Assembly: GCA_024695565.1 (NCBI GenBank)
Contig: JAILHX010000133.1
Span: forward strand, 1-31,298
Direction of reading: 5' to 3'
DNA length: 31,298 bases
Source of the DNA: Saccharofermentans sp.
GTDB taxonomy: Bacteria > Bacillota_A > Clostridia > Saccharofermentanales > Saccharofermentanaceae
The first letter of the stretch is position 1. The number at the start of each line of letters is the position of its first letter. Position numbers and translations under genes: made by a program. A model generated the notes under the pieces. It did not search any database, was not told where the DNA came from, and was given only the letters and a program-made list of their open reading frames with translations. Below, piece by piece: positions 15,611-22,897 of the stretch.

Positions 15611-17143
15611 TTATCTGTACTCGATATACATCGGCATGAGTTCATATTCGTCTGTAATATCTCCCAGATGCGAAGGCACGCTGAGATAAAGTCTCGGACA
15701 GTCGTCAAATGCCCAGTAACCCATCTCCGTGACTGAATCAGGGACATAGACGTAGCTCAATTCATCGCAGTAATCGAATGCTTCCTGACCGATATACTCC
15801 AGTCCTTCAGGCAGATAAACATACTGCAGGTCTTCGCATGTGTTGAACGCTGCCGTATCTATGTATTTGACCGAAGCAGGCAGATAAACAACTGTGAGAA
15901 GGTCGCAGTCCACGAAGCATTCCGAACCGATCTCCGTGATATCGCTTCCGTCTTCGAAAACTATCTGGCTGAATCCGTTAACGCCGTCAGGCATCTGGAT
16001 CATGCCGTAACCTGAGATATGAAGCACGTTATCTCTTGTGATCTCGTAAGTAGCATTAGTACCGCAGGAACCTGCACTCGGAAGTCCGTGACACGTATCT
16101 GCATCAAGGATCATGTGATCGTTTGAGAAAGCCTCCAGCGGCAGCATGTAATAAAGCGTCGTAATGCTGTATGTGTCAATATTATCGGGACCGTTATAGT
16201 ATCTTGCCATGTCATAAGTAGGATCCATAAAGTGCCACTTCCCGCCGATATATACAGCAGCCCATGCGTGATCAGCATAATCGGATGAAGAAGGAACTCT
16301 TGTGATGAGCTCATCGTAATCTGCAAAACCGATTCCGAACTCAACGCACGCGGGAATACCCTGCGCCCTGCAGAGCGCCGTGAAGAGATTGCCGAATCCT
16401 TCGCAGATACCCTTTCCGTCTCTTATGATGTCAACAGCGCTGTCCTGATATCCGCCGCCTGCAGTACTGGCTTCTTCCATGTCATAAGCCATCTCGCTCG
16501 CGATATACATATAGATGCGGAAGACCTTCTCCCAGTCATTGGCAGCTTCAGCGCAGATCTGATTTGAGTATTCGATCAATACGGGATCGTTACACTCAAC
16601 ATCATTCTGGGGCTCCAAGCATTCCTTAAGTGACTGCTCATCAGTCCACATCTCAGAAGTTGACAGAAGGTTGTACTCGTAATTCGGTGACTGCCAGAAA
16701 TAGAGCTTGTCACCGCTCATAAAGACAATGTTATTGCCGCTGTTAACGGTCATGTCGTAGCAGTCGTAAGACAGGATGACATAGTAAAGCGTATCTTCAT
16801 CTATGTATCTCTCAAGATCTACCGAGAACGTCTCACCGCCCTCATAGAAAGTCTTGGCATTCCTTGAATTCTCGACCTTAACGATAGCGATCTCATAATC
16901 TCTTGCTACGCTGGATATGAATTCGATGCTCGTACCCATAAGATAGATCTGTACTGTCTCACCGTCAGCAAGCGTGATCTCATAATTATCAAAAGCCGCA
17001 GCCGTAAAATCACCCTTCATGTCGATAAGACTGTCAGGCTTGCCGGTCAAGTCCTTTTCGAGAACCCCGAAAGAACCAAAAGGCAAAGCACCCAACAGGA
17101 ATGACACACAGAGGATAATAGAGGCAGCTGCTCTTAATAACAC
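15611..17143 (-). CDS. Secreted transglutaminase-like protein with BspA-type leucine-rich repeats
   Basis: 510 residues from GTG 17143, with GGAG 9 bp upstream, only 3 bp after the proS stop. A signal peptide (about 1-26, ending FGSFG) leads to a poorly recognised N-terminal domain. A transglutaminase/protease-like core follows with all three catalytic elements: Cys in GKGICEGFG (about 246), His in DHAWAAVY (about 292) and Asp in HFMDPTYD (about 308). After a GTNATYEITRD strand, residues about 385-500 form BspA-type leucine-rich repeats (LRR_5) with the pattern I-x-x-x-x-F-x-x-C-x-x-L-x-x-V-x-(L/V)-P. Relatives are surface proteins of gut Clostridia thought to cleave or cross-link proteins. 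Located between proS and an export-type ABC pair. Confidence 0.88.
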   Translation of the reverse strand: MLLRAAASIILCVSFLLGALPFGSFGVLEKDLTGKPDSLIDMKGDFTAAAFDNYEITLADGETVQIYLMGTSIEFISSVARDYEIAIVKVENSRNAKTFYEGGETFSVDLERYIDEDTLYYVILSYDCYDMTVNSGNNIVFMSGDKLYFWQSPNYEYNLLSTSEMWTDEQSLKECLEPQNDVECNDPVLIEYSNQICAEAANDWEKVFRIYMYIASEMAYDMEEASTAGGGYQDSAVDIIRDGKGICEGFGNLFTALCRAQGIPACVEFGIGFADYDELITRVPSSSDYADHAWAAVYIGGKWHFMDPTYDMARYYNGPDNIDTYSITTLYYMLPLEAFSNDHMILDADTCHGLPSAGSCGTNATYEITRDNVLHISGYGMIQMPDGVNGFSQIVFEDGSDITEIGSECFVDCDLLTVVYLPASVKYIDTAAFNTCEDLQYVYLPEGLEYIGQEAFDYCDELSYVYVPDSVTEMGYWAFDDCPRLYLSVPSHLGDITDEYELMPMYIEYR

Positions 17144-17146
17144 TTA

Positions 17147-18841
17147 TCAGATCTCCTTTGCAAGATTGACAGCTTCTTCAACCGCGATCTCGGAAGCTTC
17201 ACTTGAATCTCTTCTCTTAACTTCTACGATGCCCTCGCCTGCTCTTCTTCCGACAGTAATGCGGAGCGGGATACCGAGAAGGTCAGCGTCCTTGAACTTA
17301 ACGCCGGGACGCTCATTTCTGTCATCGATGAGGACTTCGCAGCCTGCAGCAGTAAGGTCACCGTAGATCTTCTCTGCAACGCCCATGATCTCCTCATCGT
17401 TAGCCTTTGTAGGAACAACGATGACCTTGTAAGGAGCAACGATTGAAGGCCAGATGATTCCGTCGTCATCGTGATACTGCTCGATGATGGCAGCTAAGAC
17501 TCTCGATACGCCGATACCGTAGCAGCCCATAACCATGCTGTGCTCTTTGCCGTTATTGTCGAGATATACACAACCAAGTGCATCGGAATATTTAGTGCCG
17601 AGCTTGAAGATGTGACCAACCTCAACGCCTCTTGCCATGCCGAGCTTACCCTTGCCGCACTTAGGGCAGATATCGCCTTCCTTGGCATTGGTGATGTCAG
17701 CAACCTTGTCAGCTTCGAAGTCTCTGCCGATATTAACGTTCTTGAAGTGGTAATCCGTCTCGCAAGCGCCGACAACGAAGTTCTTCATGCCGGAGACTTC
17801 AGGATCGACAACTATAGTGATCTTCTGCTTGAGACCTACAGGGCCTGCAAAACCGACCTTTGCACCGGTAATGGCCTCAACGTCAGCAAACGCTGCAAGT
17901 TCCATCTCAGTAGCATCGAAGAGGTTGCCGAGCTTTGTCTCGTTGATATCTCTGTCGCCTCTGCACATTGCCGCAACGAAGTTACCGTCAATGTTGTAGA
18001 GGATCGTCTTTACGAATGCTTCAGGTCCGCAGTTAAGATAACCACAGAGTTCTTCGATCGTCTTAACATCAGGTGTGTGGATCTTCTCTATAGCAAGCTC
18101 TGCTGCTGTATCAGCTTCGCCTCTTGTCCAGCCTGCCTTCTCCTCGTTAGCTGCATAGCCGCACTCGTCGCAGAAGCAGATAGCATCTTCACCGACTTCA
18201 CTCTTTACCATAAACTCCTGTGAACCTGATCCGCCCATCGCGCCTGAGTCAGCATCAACGATCGTGTAATCAAGGCCGAGCCTGTCGAAGATCGCACGGT
18301 AAGCGTCGTACATCTTCTTGTATGAGATATCGAGGCCCGCCTCGTCAACGTCAAAGGAATAAGCATCCTTCATGACGAACTCTCTCGCACGGATAACGCC
18401 GAATCTCGGACGCTTCTCGTCTCTGTACTTATGCTGGATCTGATATAAAGTTACCGGAAGCTGCTTGTAAGATCTGATCGAATCTCTGACAGCCTCCGTG
18501 AACGGTTCCTCGTGTGTAGGACCTAAGCAGAAAGATCTTCCGCCTCTGTCCGTCAGTCTGAACATCTCAGGACCGAACTTCTCCCATCTGCCTGAACCCT
18601 GGTAAGCCTCTGCAGGAAGAAGTGCCGGCATGATGAGCTCCTGTGCTCCTGCCTTGTCCATCTCTTCTCTGATGACCGCTTCAACCTTCCTGTATGTGCG
18701 GTAGCCCATGGGCATGAACGAATAAACACCGGATGCCATCTTGCGGATAAGGCCCGCTCTAAGCATCAGTCTGTGTGACGGGATCTCAGCATCTGCGGGG
18801 ATCTCTCTCTGTGTAGCCAAAAAAAGTTCGGAAACTCTCAT
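17147..18841 (-). CDS. proS: Prolyl-tRNA synthetase, bacterial type with editing domain
   Basis: 564 residues; ATG 18841 with GGGAG 6 bp upstream. It charges tRNA-Pro. Class II motifs are clear: motif 1 region [20 protein letters not shown], motif 2 with LGPTHEE and [20 protein letters not shown], motif 3 [18 protein letters not shown]. Between motifs 2 and 3 lies the insertion (INS) editing domain (about 225-405) including [11 protein letters not shown], used to remove mischarged alanine. The C-terminal anticodon-binding domain carries VIVVPTKA and [17 protein letters not shown]. Length and layout are standard. It is the first gene of the operon, with the leader too short (about 25 bases of transcript) for a T-box. 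Housekeeping gene driving unusual downstream partners. Confidence 0.97.
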   Translation of the reverse strand: MRVSELFLATQREIPADAEIPSHRLMLRAGLIRKMASGVYSFMPMGYRTYRKVEAVIREEMDKAGAQELIMPALLPAEAYQGSGRWEKFGPEMFRLTDRGGRSFCLGPTHEEPFTEAVRDSIRSYKQLPVTLYQIQHKYRDEKRPRFGVIRAREFVMKDAYSFDVDEAGLDISYKKMYDAYRAIFDRLGLDYTIVDADSGAMGGSGSQEFMVKSEVGEDAICFCDECGYAANEEKAGWTRGEADTAAELAIEKIHTPDVKTIEELCGYLNCGPEAFVKTILYNIDGNFVAAMCRGDRDINETKLGNLFDATEMELAAFADVEAITGAKVGFAGPVGLKQKITIVVDPEVSGMKNFVVGACETDYHFKNVNIGRDFEADKVADITNAKEGDICPKCGKGKLGMARGVEVGHIFKLGTKYSDALGCVYLDNNGKEHSMVMGCYGIGVSRVLAAIIEQYHDDDGIIWPSIVAPYKVIVVPTKANDEEIMGVAEKIYGDLTAAGCEVLIDDRNERPGVKFKDADLLGIPLRITVGRRAGEGIVEVKRRDSSEASEIAVEEAVNLAKEI

Positions 18842-18867
18842 TTATCTTGCTCCCTATATTAATAATT

Positions 18868-18873
18868 ATTATA
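18868..18873 (-). promoter_or_regulatory. -10 box of the proS promoter
   Basis: TATAAT on the minus strand, about 27 bp before the proS ATG, preceded by CCTG. No recognisable -35 lies 16-18 bp upstream, so strength is uncertain. Confidence 0.55.
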
Positions 18874-18939
18874 CAGGTGCAAGTATATACGAGAGGGGGT
18901 GTTTTTGCAATTGATAGGCATAGTCTGGTGTGCCCGCCC

Positions 18940-19031
18940 CTGAAAAAATCCGGTTCAGCTAAAGATTTTCGCGCGCCCCGGAAAAATCCCGTTCAAATTC
19001 CGTTTCTTAACGGGAAAATAAACGGGAATTT
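18940..19031. repeat. Upstream interleaved inverted repeats beside composite element copy 1
   Basis: Two further A-B-A'-B' sets: CTGAA (18940), AAAATC (18945), TTCAG (18954), GATTTT (18964); and TCCCGTT (18987-18993), AAATTCCGTTT (18995-19005), AACGGGA (19009-19015), AAACGGGAATTT (19020-19031, one bulged G). The second set is a diverged duplicate of the set at 19047-19094. Confidence 0.75.
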
Positions 19032-19045
19032 GGTCTGGTTCCGGC

Positions 19046-19482
19046 TTTTTCCTGTTCAAATTCCCGTTATATAACGGGAAAACTAACGGGAATTACGTTG
19101 GCCTGGGCTTCAATACGTTTATAAGTACGTTCCCTAACGTATTTAAAAACGGATTTTTAGCCAAAATCTGGGAAAAATACGTTAGAGAATGCGTACCGGA
19201 ACGTATTCAAAAACGCATTTTCGGGCCAAAACGGGCAAAAATACGTTACGGAATGCGTTCTGGAACGTATTCAAAAACGCATTTTCGGGCCAAAACGGGC
19301 AAAAATACGTTACGGAATGAGTTCGGGAACGTATCGGGAAACGCATTCGCCCGCCCCTCCCAAAAAACTATGGCAAAAAGTATGGTCTAAGCCATAGTTT
19401 TTACCACAGAAATGCCCCTAAGACCTCGAAAACTATGGCAAAACATATGGCTGAAGCCATAGTTTTTACCATACTTTTTGCA
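19046..19482. repeat. Composite intergenic repeat element, copy 1
   Basis: A composite of three modules, also found at 27771-28110 in the same orientation. Module 1 (19047-19094): TTTTCCTGTT, AATTCCCGTTA, AACGGGAAAA, TAACGGGAATT, interleaved. Module 2 (19134-19350): 64-bp tandem units. Module 3 (19363-19479): AAAACTATGGC (19364) with GCCATAGTTTT (19391), AAAAAGTATGGT (19375) with ACCATACTTTTT (19468), and a nested second AAAACTATGGC/GCCATAGTTTT pair (19429/19456). The element occupies the gap between the terminator of the small membrane-protein gene and the proS promoter, both minus-strand. No ORF in it looks coding, and no transposase or target duplication was recognised. Confidence 0.9.
19134..19350. 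repeat. 64-bp tandem repeat, three full units and one truncated
   Basis: Units begin at 19134, 19198, 19262 and 19326, exactly 64 bp apart. Units two and three are nearly identical over 60 bp; the first is diverged in its middle; the last is cut to about 25 bp. Each full unit contains A (AACGTATT), B (AACGCATT, diverged in unit one), A' (AATACGTT) and B' (AATGCGTT, AATGAGTT in the third), so A pairs with A' and B with B' in crossing fashion. Confidence 0.9.
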
Positions 19483-19494
19483 CAGAAAAAAGAA

Positions 19495-19523
19495 ATAAAA
19501 AGCTGTGATCACAAATCACAGCC
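19495..19523 (-). terminator. Rho-independent terminator of the small membrane-protein gene
   Basis: On the minus strand GCTGTGAT and ATCACAGC form a perfect 8-bp stem followed by TTTTT. It starts 3 bp after the stop codon at 19526. Confidence 0.92.
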
Positions 19524-19525
19524 AA

Positions 19526-19702
19526 TCAACCCAAAGTCCAAATATCAAGTATTCCGAGTATGAAGATGATATCCAAAATTCCGCAGACAAGGAGGATCAG
19601 GGCGCAGATGATCAGAATGCGTGAACGCTTCTTCTCGACATCATATTCTGTCGTTCCGTAGCTGGCTTTTCTGGCCGGTTTACGAACGCGTCCATACGAC
19701 AT
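19526..19702 (-). CDS. Small one- or two-pass membrane protein of unknown function
   Basis: 58 residues from ATG 19702, with a run of G (GGGGGGAT) 8 bp upstream; a GTG at 19720 overlaps that site and is rejected. The first half is basic and polar (YGRVRKPARKASYGTTEYDVEKKRSR). The second half is hydrophobic (ILIICALILLVCGILDIIF, then ILGILDIW), probably one long or two short membrane helices with the charged end inside the cell. No known family recognised. Its promoter, ribosome site and terminator are all clear, so it is a real single-gene unit. The ribosome site and spacer closely resemble those of rpsU in this window. It is divergent from the SH3/3D surface-protein gene. Confidence 0.8.
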   Translation of the reverse strand: MSYGRVRKPARKASYGTTEYDVEKKRSRILIICALILLVCGILDIIFILGILDIWTLG

Positions 19703-19761
19703 TTGCTTATCCCCCCTCACATGGAAAATCCCTATCTGGTGTCTAGATTATAGACGCTTAG

Positions 19762-19791
19762 ATTATGTCATGCTTTGCAGAGTTGTGACAA
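19762..19791 (-). promoter_or_regulatory. Promoter region of the small membrane-protein gene
   Basis: On the minus strand TTGTCA (19786-19791), 18 bp and CATAAT (19762-19767). A second TATAAT lies at 19747-19752. TTGTCA is repeated at 19797-19802, exactly 11 bp away, so one helical turn apart; a regulator site is possible but speculative. Confidence 0.55.
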
Positions 19792-19815
19792 TCAATTGAC
19801 AAAAATCAAAAAACG

Positions 19816-19844
19816 CTTTACTCAAAATGTATTTTGAGGTAAGG
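19816..19844 (-). terminator. Terminator-like hairpin in the divergent gap
   Basis: CTTTACTCAAAA (19816-19827) pairs with TTTTGAGGTAAGG (19832-19844) with one bulged G. On the minus strand the stem is followed by CG and TTTTTT. It lies upstream of the small-gene promoter, so it may block antisense transcription, or may simply be a regulatory palindrome. Confidence 0.45.
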
Positions 19845-19985
19845 GGCTCGAAAACCACAATATATAGATTTTTGAATCTGCGGAAAAGAGTGAGATAATC
19901 TCTTGCCTGACCTGCGGACAGCGCTGATGTATTTTTCCAGCAAAAATTCCGTCAAATTGCTTAAAAATAAGTAAAAATAATTATG

Positions 19986-19994
19986 TGGTATAAT
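19986..19994 (+). promoter_or_regulatory. Extended -10 promoter of the SH3/3D surface-protein gene
   Basis: TGGTATAAT is a perfect extended -10 box. Transcription would begin near 20001, leaving a leader of about 50 bases before the AAGGAG ribosome site. The rest of the gap 19721-20049 holds the divergent promoter and one hairpin, with no other gene. Confidence 0.75.
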
Positions 19995-20049
19995 AAGTTT
20001 GAAAATATGCCCTCAGATACCTGACGGCAAATCAAGGAGAAAACAGGTT

Positions 20050-21075
20050 TTGAAGCTCGTCGGAGTTAAAGAGTTTTATAACATTACCCGGGCAAAAGTT
20101 GTCTCGGCCATTAACTGTGCGATCGTCATGACGATCTGCGCAACGGCTACTTTTGCGGTAGATACGGCTCTTAACACTAACACGGTTCAGGCAAAGCCCA
20201 TGGAGACTTTCGCCCAGACCCAGGAGACGAATATCGTAGTTGTAATCCTTCCCGACGATTCCGACCAGACCACCGAACCTGAGGAAACAACTACTACAGC
20301 GTCTTCCGCTTCTTCCGAGACTACTGTAGCTACATCAGAATCCACGACAGAAGAGACTGATGCTACAACCGGAGAAACAACCGGAGAAACAACCGAAGGA
20401 ACTACCGAAGGAACGACGACGACTACAGCTGCAACGACTACCGAAGCTACGACAGCAGAGACCACGGAGGGCATCACAGAAGAGGAACTCTACCTCGTTG
20501 TTTATGCCACAACGGCCATCAACGTAAGATCAGGTCCTGGCACGGAGTACGATATCGTTAAGGGACTTTATGCCGGCGACCAGATCGACGTCTGCGCAGT
20601 AACATCCAACGGCTGGTATAAGACTTATAACGGCAACTATGTATTGGCTTCACTCACTACTGAGACCAAGCCTACGCCTACTCCCGCTCCGACTCCTAAG
20701 CCGACATCTTCTTCGTCGTCTTCAACGTCTTCTACTACGGCAGCAACTACGGCAGCTCCGCAGCCCGCTCCGGCAGGCGAAGGCAATTCCTGCACGATAA
20801 CATTCTACGGTCCCCAGCCTAACGGCGACGGCACATACAGCTACAGTACGGCTACAGGCACCACTTGTGTGGAAGGCCGCACATGCGCTGCAGACTGGTC
20901 GATCTATCCCGCAGGAACGGTCATCTATATCGAGAACGATCCTCTGGGAGGCGACGGTTATTACACTGTTGAGGACAGAGGTCCGGGCGTTAAGGGCTAC
21001 CACATTGACATCTACGCTGACGACGGCGAATCAGGTAACCACTCTACCTGTACACGTACGGTATACGCGCAGTAA
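20050..21075 (+). CDS. Surface protein with SH3b and 3D (RlpA-like) domains
   Basis: 341 residues from TTG 20050, with AAGGAG 10 bp upstream; a frame start at 19999 lies at the transcription start and lacks a ribosome site. The N terminus has an export signal or anchor (about residues 16-36, ending TFAVDTALN). A Thr/Glu linker (about 65-145) leads to an SH3b domain (TTAINVRSGPGTEYDIVKG to GNYVLASL), which usually binds cell wall. A Pro/Thr/Ser linker follows, then a C-terminal 3D domain named for its three Asp, with VEDRGPGVKGYHIDIY. 3D domains are related to RlpA/lytic transglycosylase folds, so a peptidoglycan role such as cutting glycan strands is likely. Divergent from the small membrane-protein gene. 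Confidence 0.9.
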   Translation: MKLVGVKEFYNITRAKVVSAINCAIVMTICATATFAVDTALNTNTVQAKPMETFAQTQETNIVVVILPDDSDQTTEPEETTTTASSASSETTVATSESTTEETDATTGETTGETTEGTTEGTTTTTAATTTEATTAETTEGITEEELYLVVYATTAINVRSGPGTEYDIVKGLYAGDQIDVCAVTSNGWYKTYNGNYVLASLTTETKPTPTPAPTPKPTSSSSSSTSSTTAATTAAPQPAPAGEGNSCTITFYGPQPNGDGTYSYSTATGTTCVEGRTCAADWSIYPAGTVIYIENDPLGGDGYYTVEDRGPGVKGYHIDIYADDGESGNHSTCTRTVYAQ

Positions 21076-21092
21076 CAATTAACAAAACCACA

Positions 21093-21126
21093 GATACTTC
21101 TCCGGCAAAGCGGGAAGTATTTGCAT
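21093..21126 (+). terminator. Weak terminator or attenuator between the 3D-protein gene and rnj
   Basis: ATACTTCTCC and GGGAAGTAT form an imperfect stem around GGCAAAGC, followed by TTTGCATTT. The T-run is broken, so partial read-through into rnj is likely. No separate rnj promoter is evident in the 55-bp gap. Confidence 0.5.
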
Positions 21127-21142
21127 TTATATGAGGAAAAAC

Positions 21143-22894
21143 ATGAGCAGTAATTCAAAAAGACACGGGTATAACAACCCGAAATACAAGAACAACAATC
21201 CTGTAAAGATCATTCCGTTAGGCGGTCTCGGCGAGATCGGCAAGAACATGACCGCCTTGGAATACGGCAACGACATCATCATAATCGACTGCGGTATGAG
21301 CTTCCCCGAAGAGAACATGCCGGGCGTCGACTGTGTCATTCCGGACTTTACATACTTAAGGCGCAATCAGGAGAAGATCAGGGGCATCCTCATCACCCAC
21401 GGTCACGAGGATCACATCGGTTCACTTCCCTATTTCTTAAGAGAGTTCAAGTGTCACGTTTTCGGCGGCACCATGGCGATAGAACTTATCAAGCTTAAGC
21501 TGCAGGATAAGAACGTTCCTTTCGAAGGCATCAAGCTCACGACTTGCAAGAACGGCGACGTCATTCAGCTCGGCCAAGCGTTCTCCGCCGAGTTCATAAG
21601 GGTCAATCACTCGATCGCGGATTCATATGCACTCTGCATCAACACGCCCGTCGGACGCATCGTTCATTCGGGCGACTTCAAGATCGACTACACCCCGATC
21701 AACGGCAAGACCATTAACCTTCAGCGTCTGGGCGAGCTCGGCAAAGAAGGCGTCCTGATGTTCATGTGCGAGAGCACTAACGTTGAGATCGAGGGTTTCT
21801 CACCTTCCGAGAAGCACGTCGGTGAAGCTTTCTCTCATTATTTTCGAAAAGCAGAAGGCCGCATAATCGTTGCCACATTTTCTTCGCACGTGCACCGCAT
21901 GCAGCAGATCATTACAGCCGCGGAGAAATACGGACGTCACGTCTGCCTCTCCGGCCGCTCAATGGTCCAGGTGTTCACCATCGCCAATTCTCTGGGCTAC
22001 ATCGACATTCAGCCCGACACGCTTATAGATATCGATGCGATCGACAATTACCCCGACAACAAGATCGTTGTCCTCACAACGGGATCGCAGGCAGAACCTA
22101 TGAGCGCCCTCACCCGTATGGCGTTCAATTCCCACCGTTCGGTCGATATCCAGAAGGGCGACACGGTGATCATCTCGGCAGACCCGATCCCCGGCAACGA
22201 GAAGCCTATCTACCGCGTGATCAACGAGCTCTACAAGAAGGGCGCGCACGTTATCTACCAGTCACTTGCTGACGTCCACGTATCAGGCCACGCTTACCGC
22301 GACGAGCTCATGATGCTCCACACCCTGATAAAGCCGAAGTATTTCATTCCGGTTCACGGCGAATACCGCATGCTCTGCCTTCACAAGGAGATGGCTGAGA
22401 GCCTCGGCATGAGAGAAGACGATATCTATATCTTAGAGAACGGCGATGTCTTATCGCTCACGGAAGACGGCGCCAAGATCACGGATCACGTTCCCGCTGC
22501 TCCCGTCCTTATCGACGGCAAGGGCACGGTCGATGCTGACGACAGAGTCCTCACGGACAGACTCCATCTGGGCGAAGACGGATGCCTTGCGATCGCGGTT
22601 ACAGTCGATGAGCGCACAGGCGATCTTGCCTGCTGCCCTGCAGTCAATTCCATGGGATGTTTTGACAGTGACGACATGGACGTCCTCTATGAACTCATCT
22701 CCGAGAAGGTCGACAACCTCTTAAAGCAGGCCAGCACAAAAGCAGGCAGCATCGAAGCCTTCATGGAGAAGCGCAACTTCAGGGAGCAGATCAAGAACTT
22801 CGTATACTCCAAGTCAGGCAGAAAGCCCATGATCATCTTCAACATCAGTTACGTCAACGGTTATTCTGATGACGAATACTACGGGGATACCTGA
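21143..22894 (+). CDS. rnj: Ribonuclease J
   Basis: 583 residues from ATG 21143, preceded by GAGGA 5 bp upstream; an ATG at 21131 overlaps that site. RNase J combines endonuclease and 5'-3' exonuclease activity in Firmicute mRNA decay and rRNA maturation. The metallo-beta-lactamase core shows PLGGLGEIGKNM, ITHGHEDHIGSLPY (zinc ligands), FIRVNHSIADS, VHSGDFKIDYTP and a beta-CASP part with CESTN, TFSSHVHRMQQ and TTGSQAEPMSAL. The C-terminal part contains FIPVHGEYRML (the final zinc His) and ends with the helical FREQIKNFVYSKSGRKPMI. An N-terminal basic extension (KRHGYNNPKYKNN) is somewhat longer than usual. It converges on rel with only 3 bp between stop codons and no terminator visible. Confidence 0.95.
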   Translation: MSSNSKRHGYNNPKYKNNNPVKIIPLGGLGEIGKNMTALEYGNDIIIIDCGMSFPEENMPGVDCVIPDFTYLRRNQEKIRGILITHGHEDHIGSLPYFLREFKCHVFGGTMAIELIKLKLQDKNVPFEGIKLTTCKNGDVIQLGQAFSAEFIRVNHSIADSYALCINTPVGRIVHSGDFKIDYTPINGKTINLQRLGELGKEGVLMFMCESTNVEIEGFSPSEKHVGEAFSHYFRKAEGRIIVATFSSHVHRMQQIITAAEKYGRHVCLSGRSMVQVFTIANSLGYIDIQPDTLIDIDAIDNYPDNKIVVLTTGSQAEPMSALTRMAFNSHRSVDIQKGDTVIISADPIPGNEKPIYRVINELYKKGAHVIYQSLADVHVSGHAYRDELMMLHTLIKPKYFIPVHGEYRMLCLHKEMAESLGMREDDIYILENGDVLSLTEDGAKITDHVPAAPVLIDGKGTVDADDRVLTDRLHLGEDGCLAIAVTVDERTGDLACCPAVNSMGCFDSDDMDVLYELISEKVDNLLKQASTKAGSIEAFMEKRNFREQIKNFVYSKSGRKPMIIFNISYVNGYSDDEYYGDT

Positions 22895-22897
22895 TTT

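Noticed and set aside
17540..18223. 227-codon ORF antisense to proS
   Set aside because: Shadow of a well-supported proS frame with no ribosome site or recognisable domain.
18842..18900. T-box leader upstream of proS
   Set aside because: The predicted transcript leader is only about 25 bases long and no T-box motif is visible.
19134..19350. Possible CRISPR array (regular 64-bp period)
   Set aside because: The whole unit repeats with no unique spacers, arms are interleaved palindromes, and no cas genes are present.
18842..19494. Insertion sequence or prophage remnant
   Set aside because: No transposase or integrase fragment, no long terminal inverted repeats flanking a gene, and no target-site duplication recognised.
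20187..20477. Val/Ser-rich ORF antisense to the 3D-protein gene
   Set aside because: It is the complement of Thr/Glu linker codons and has no start signal.
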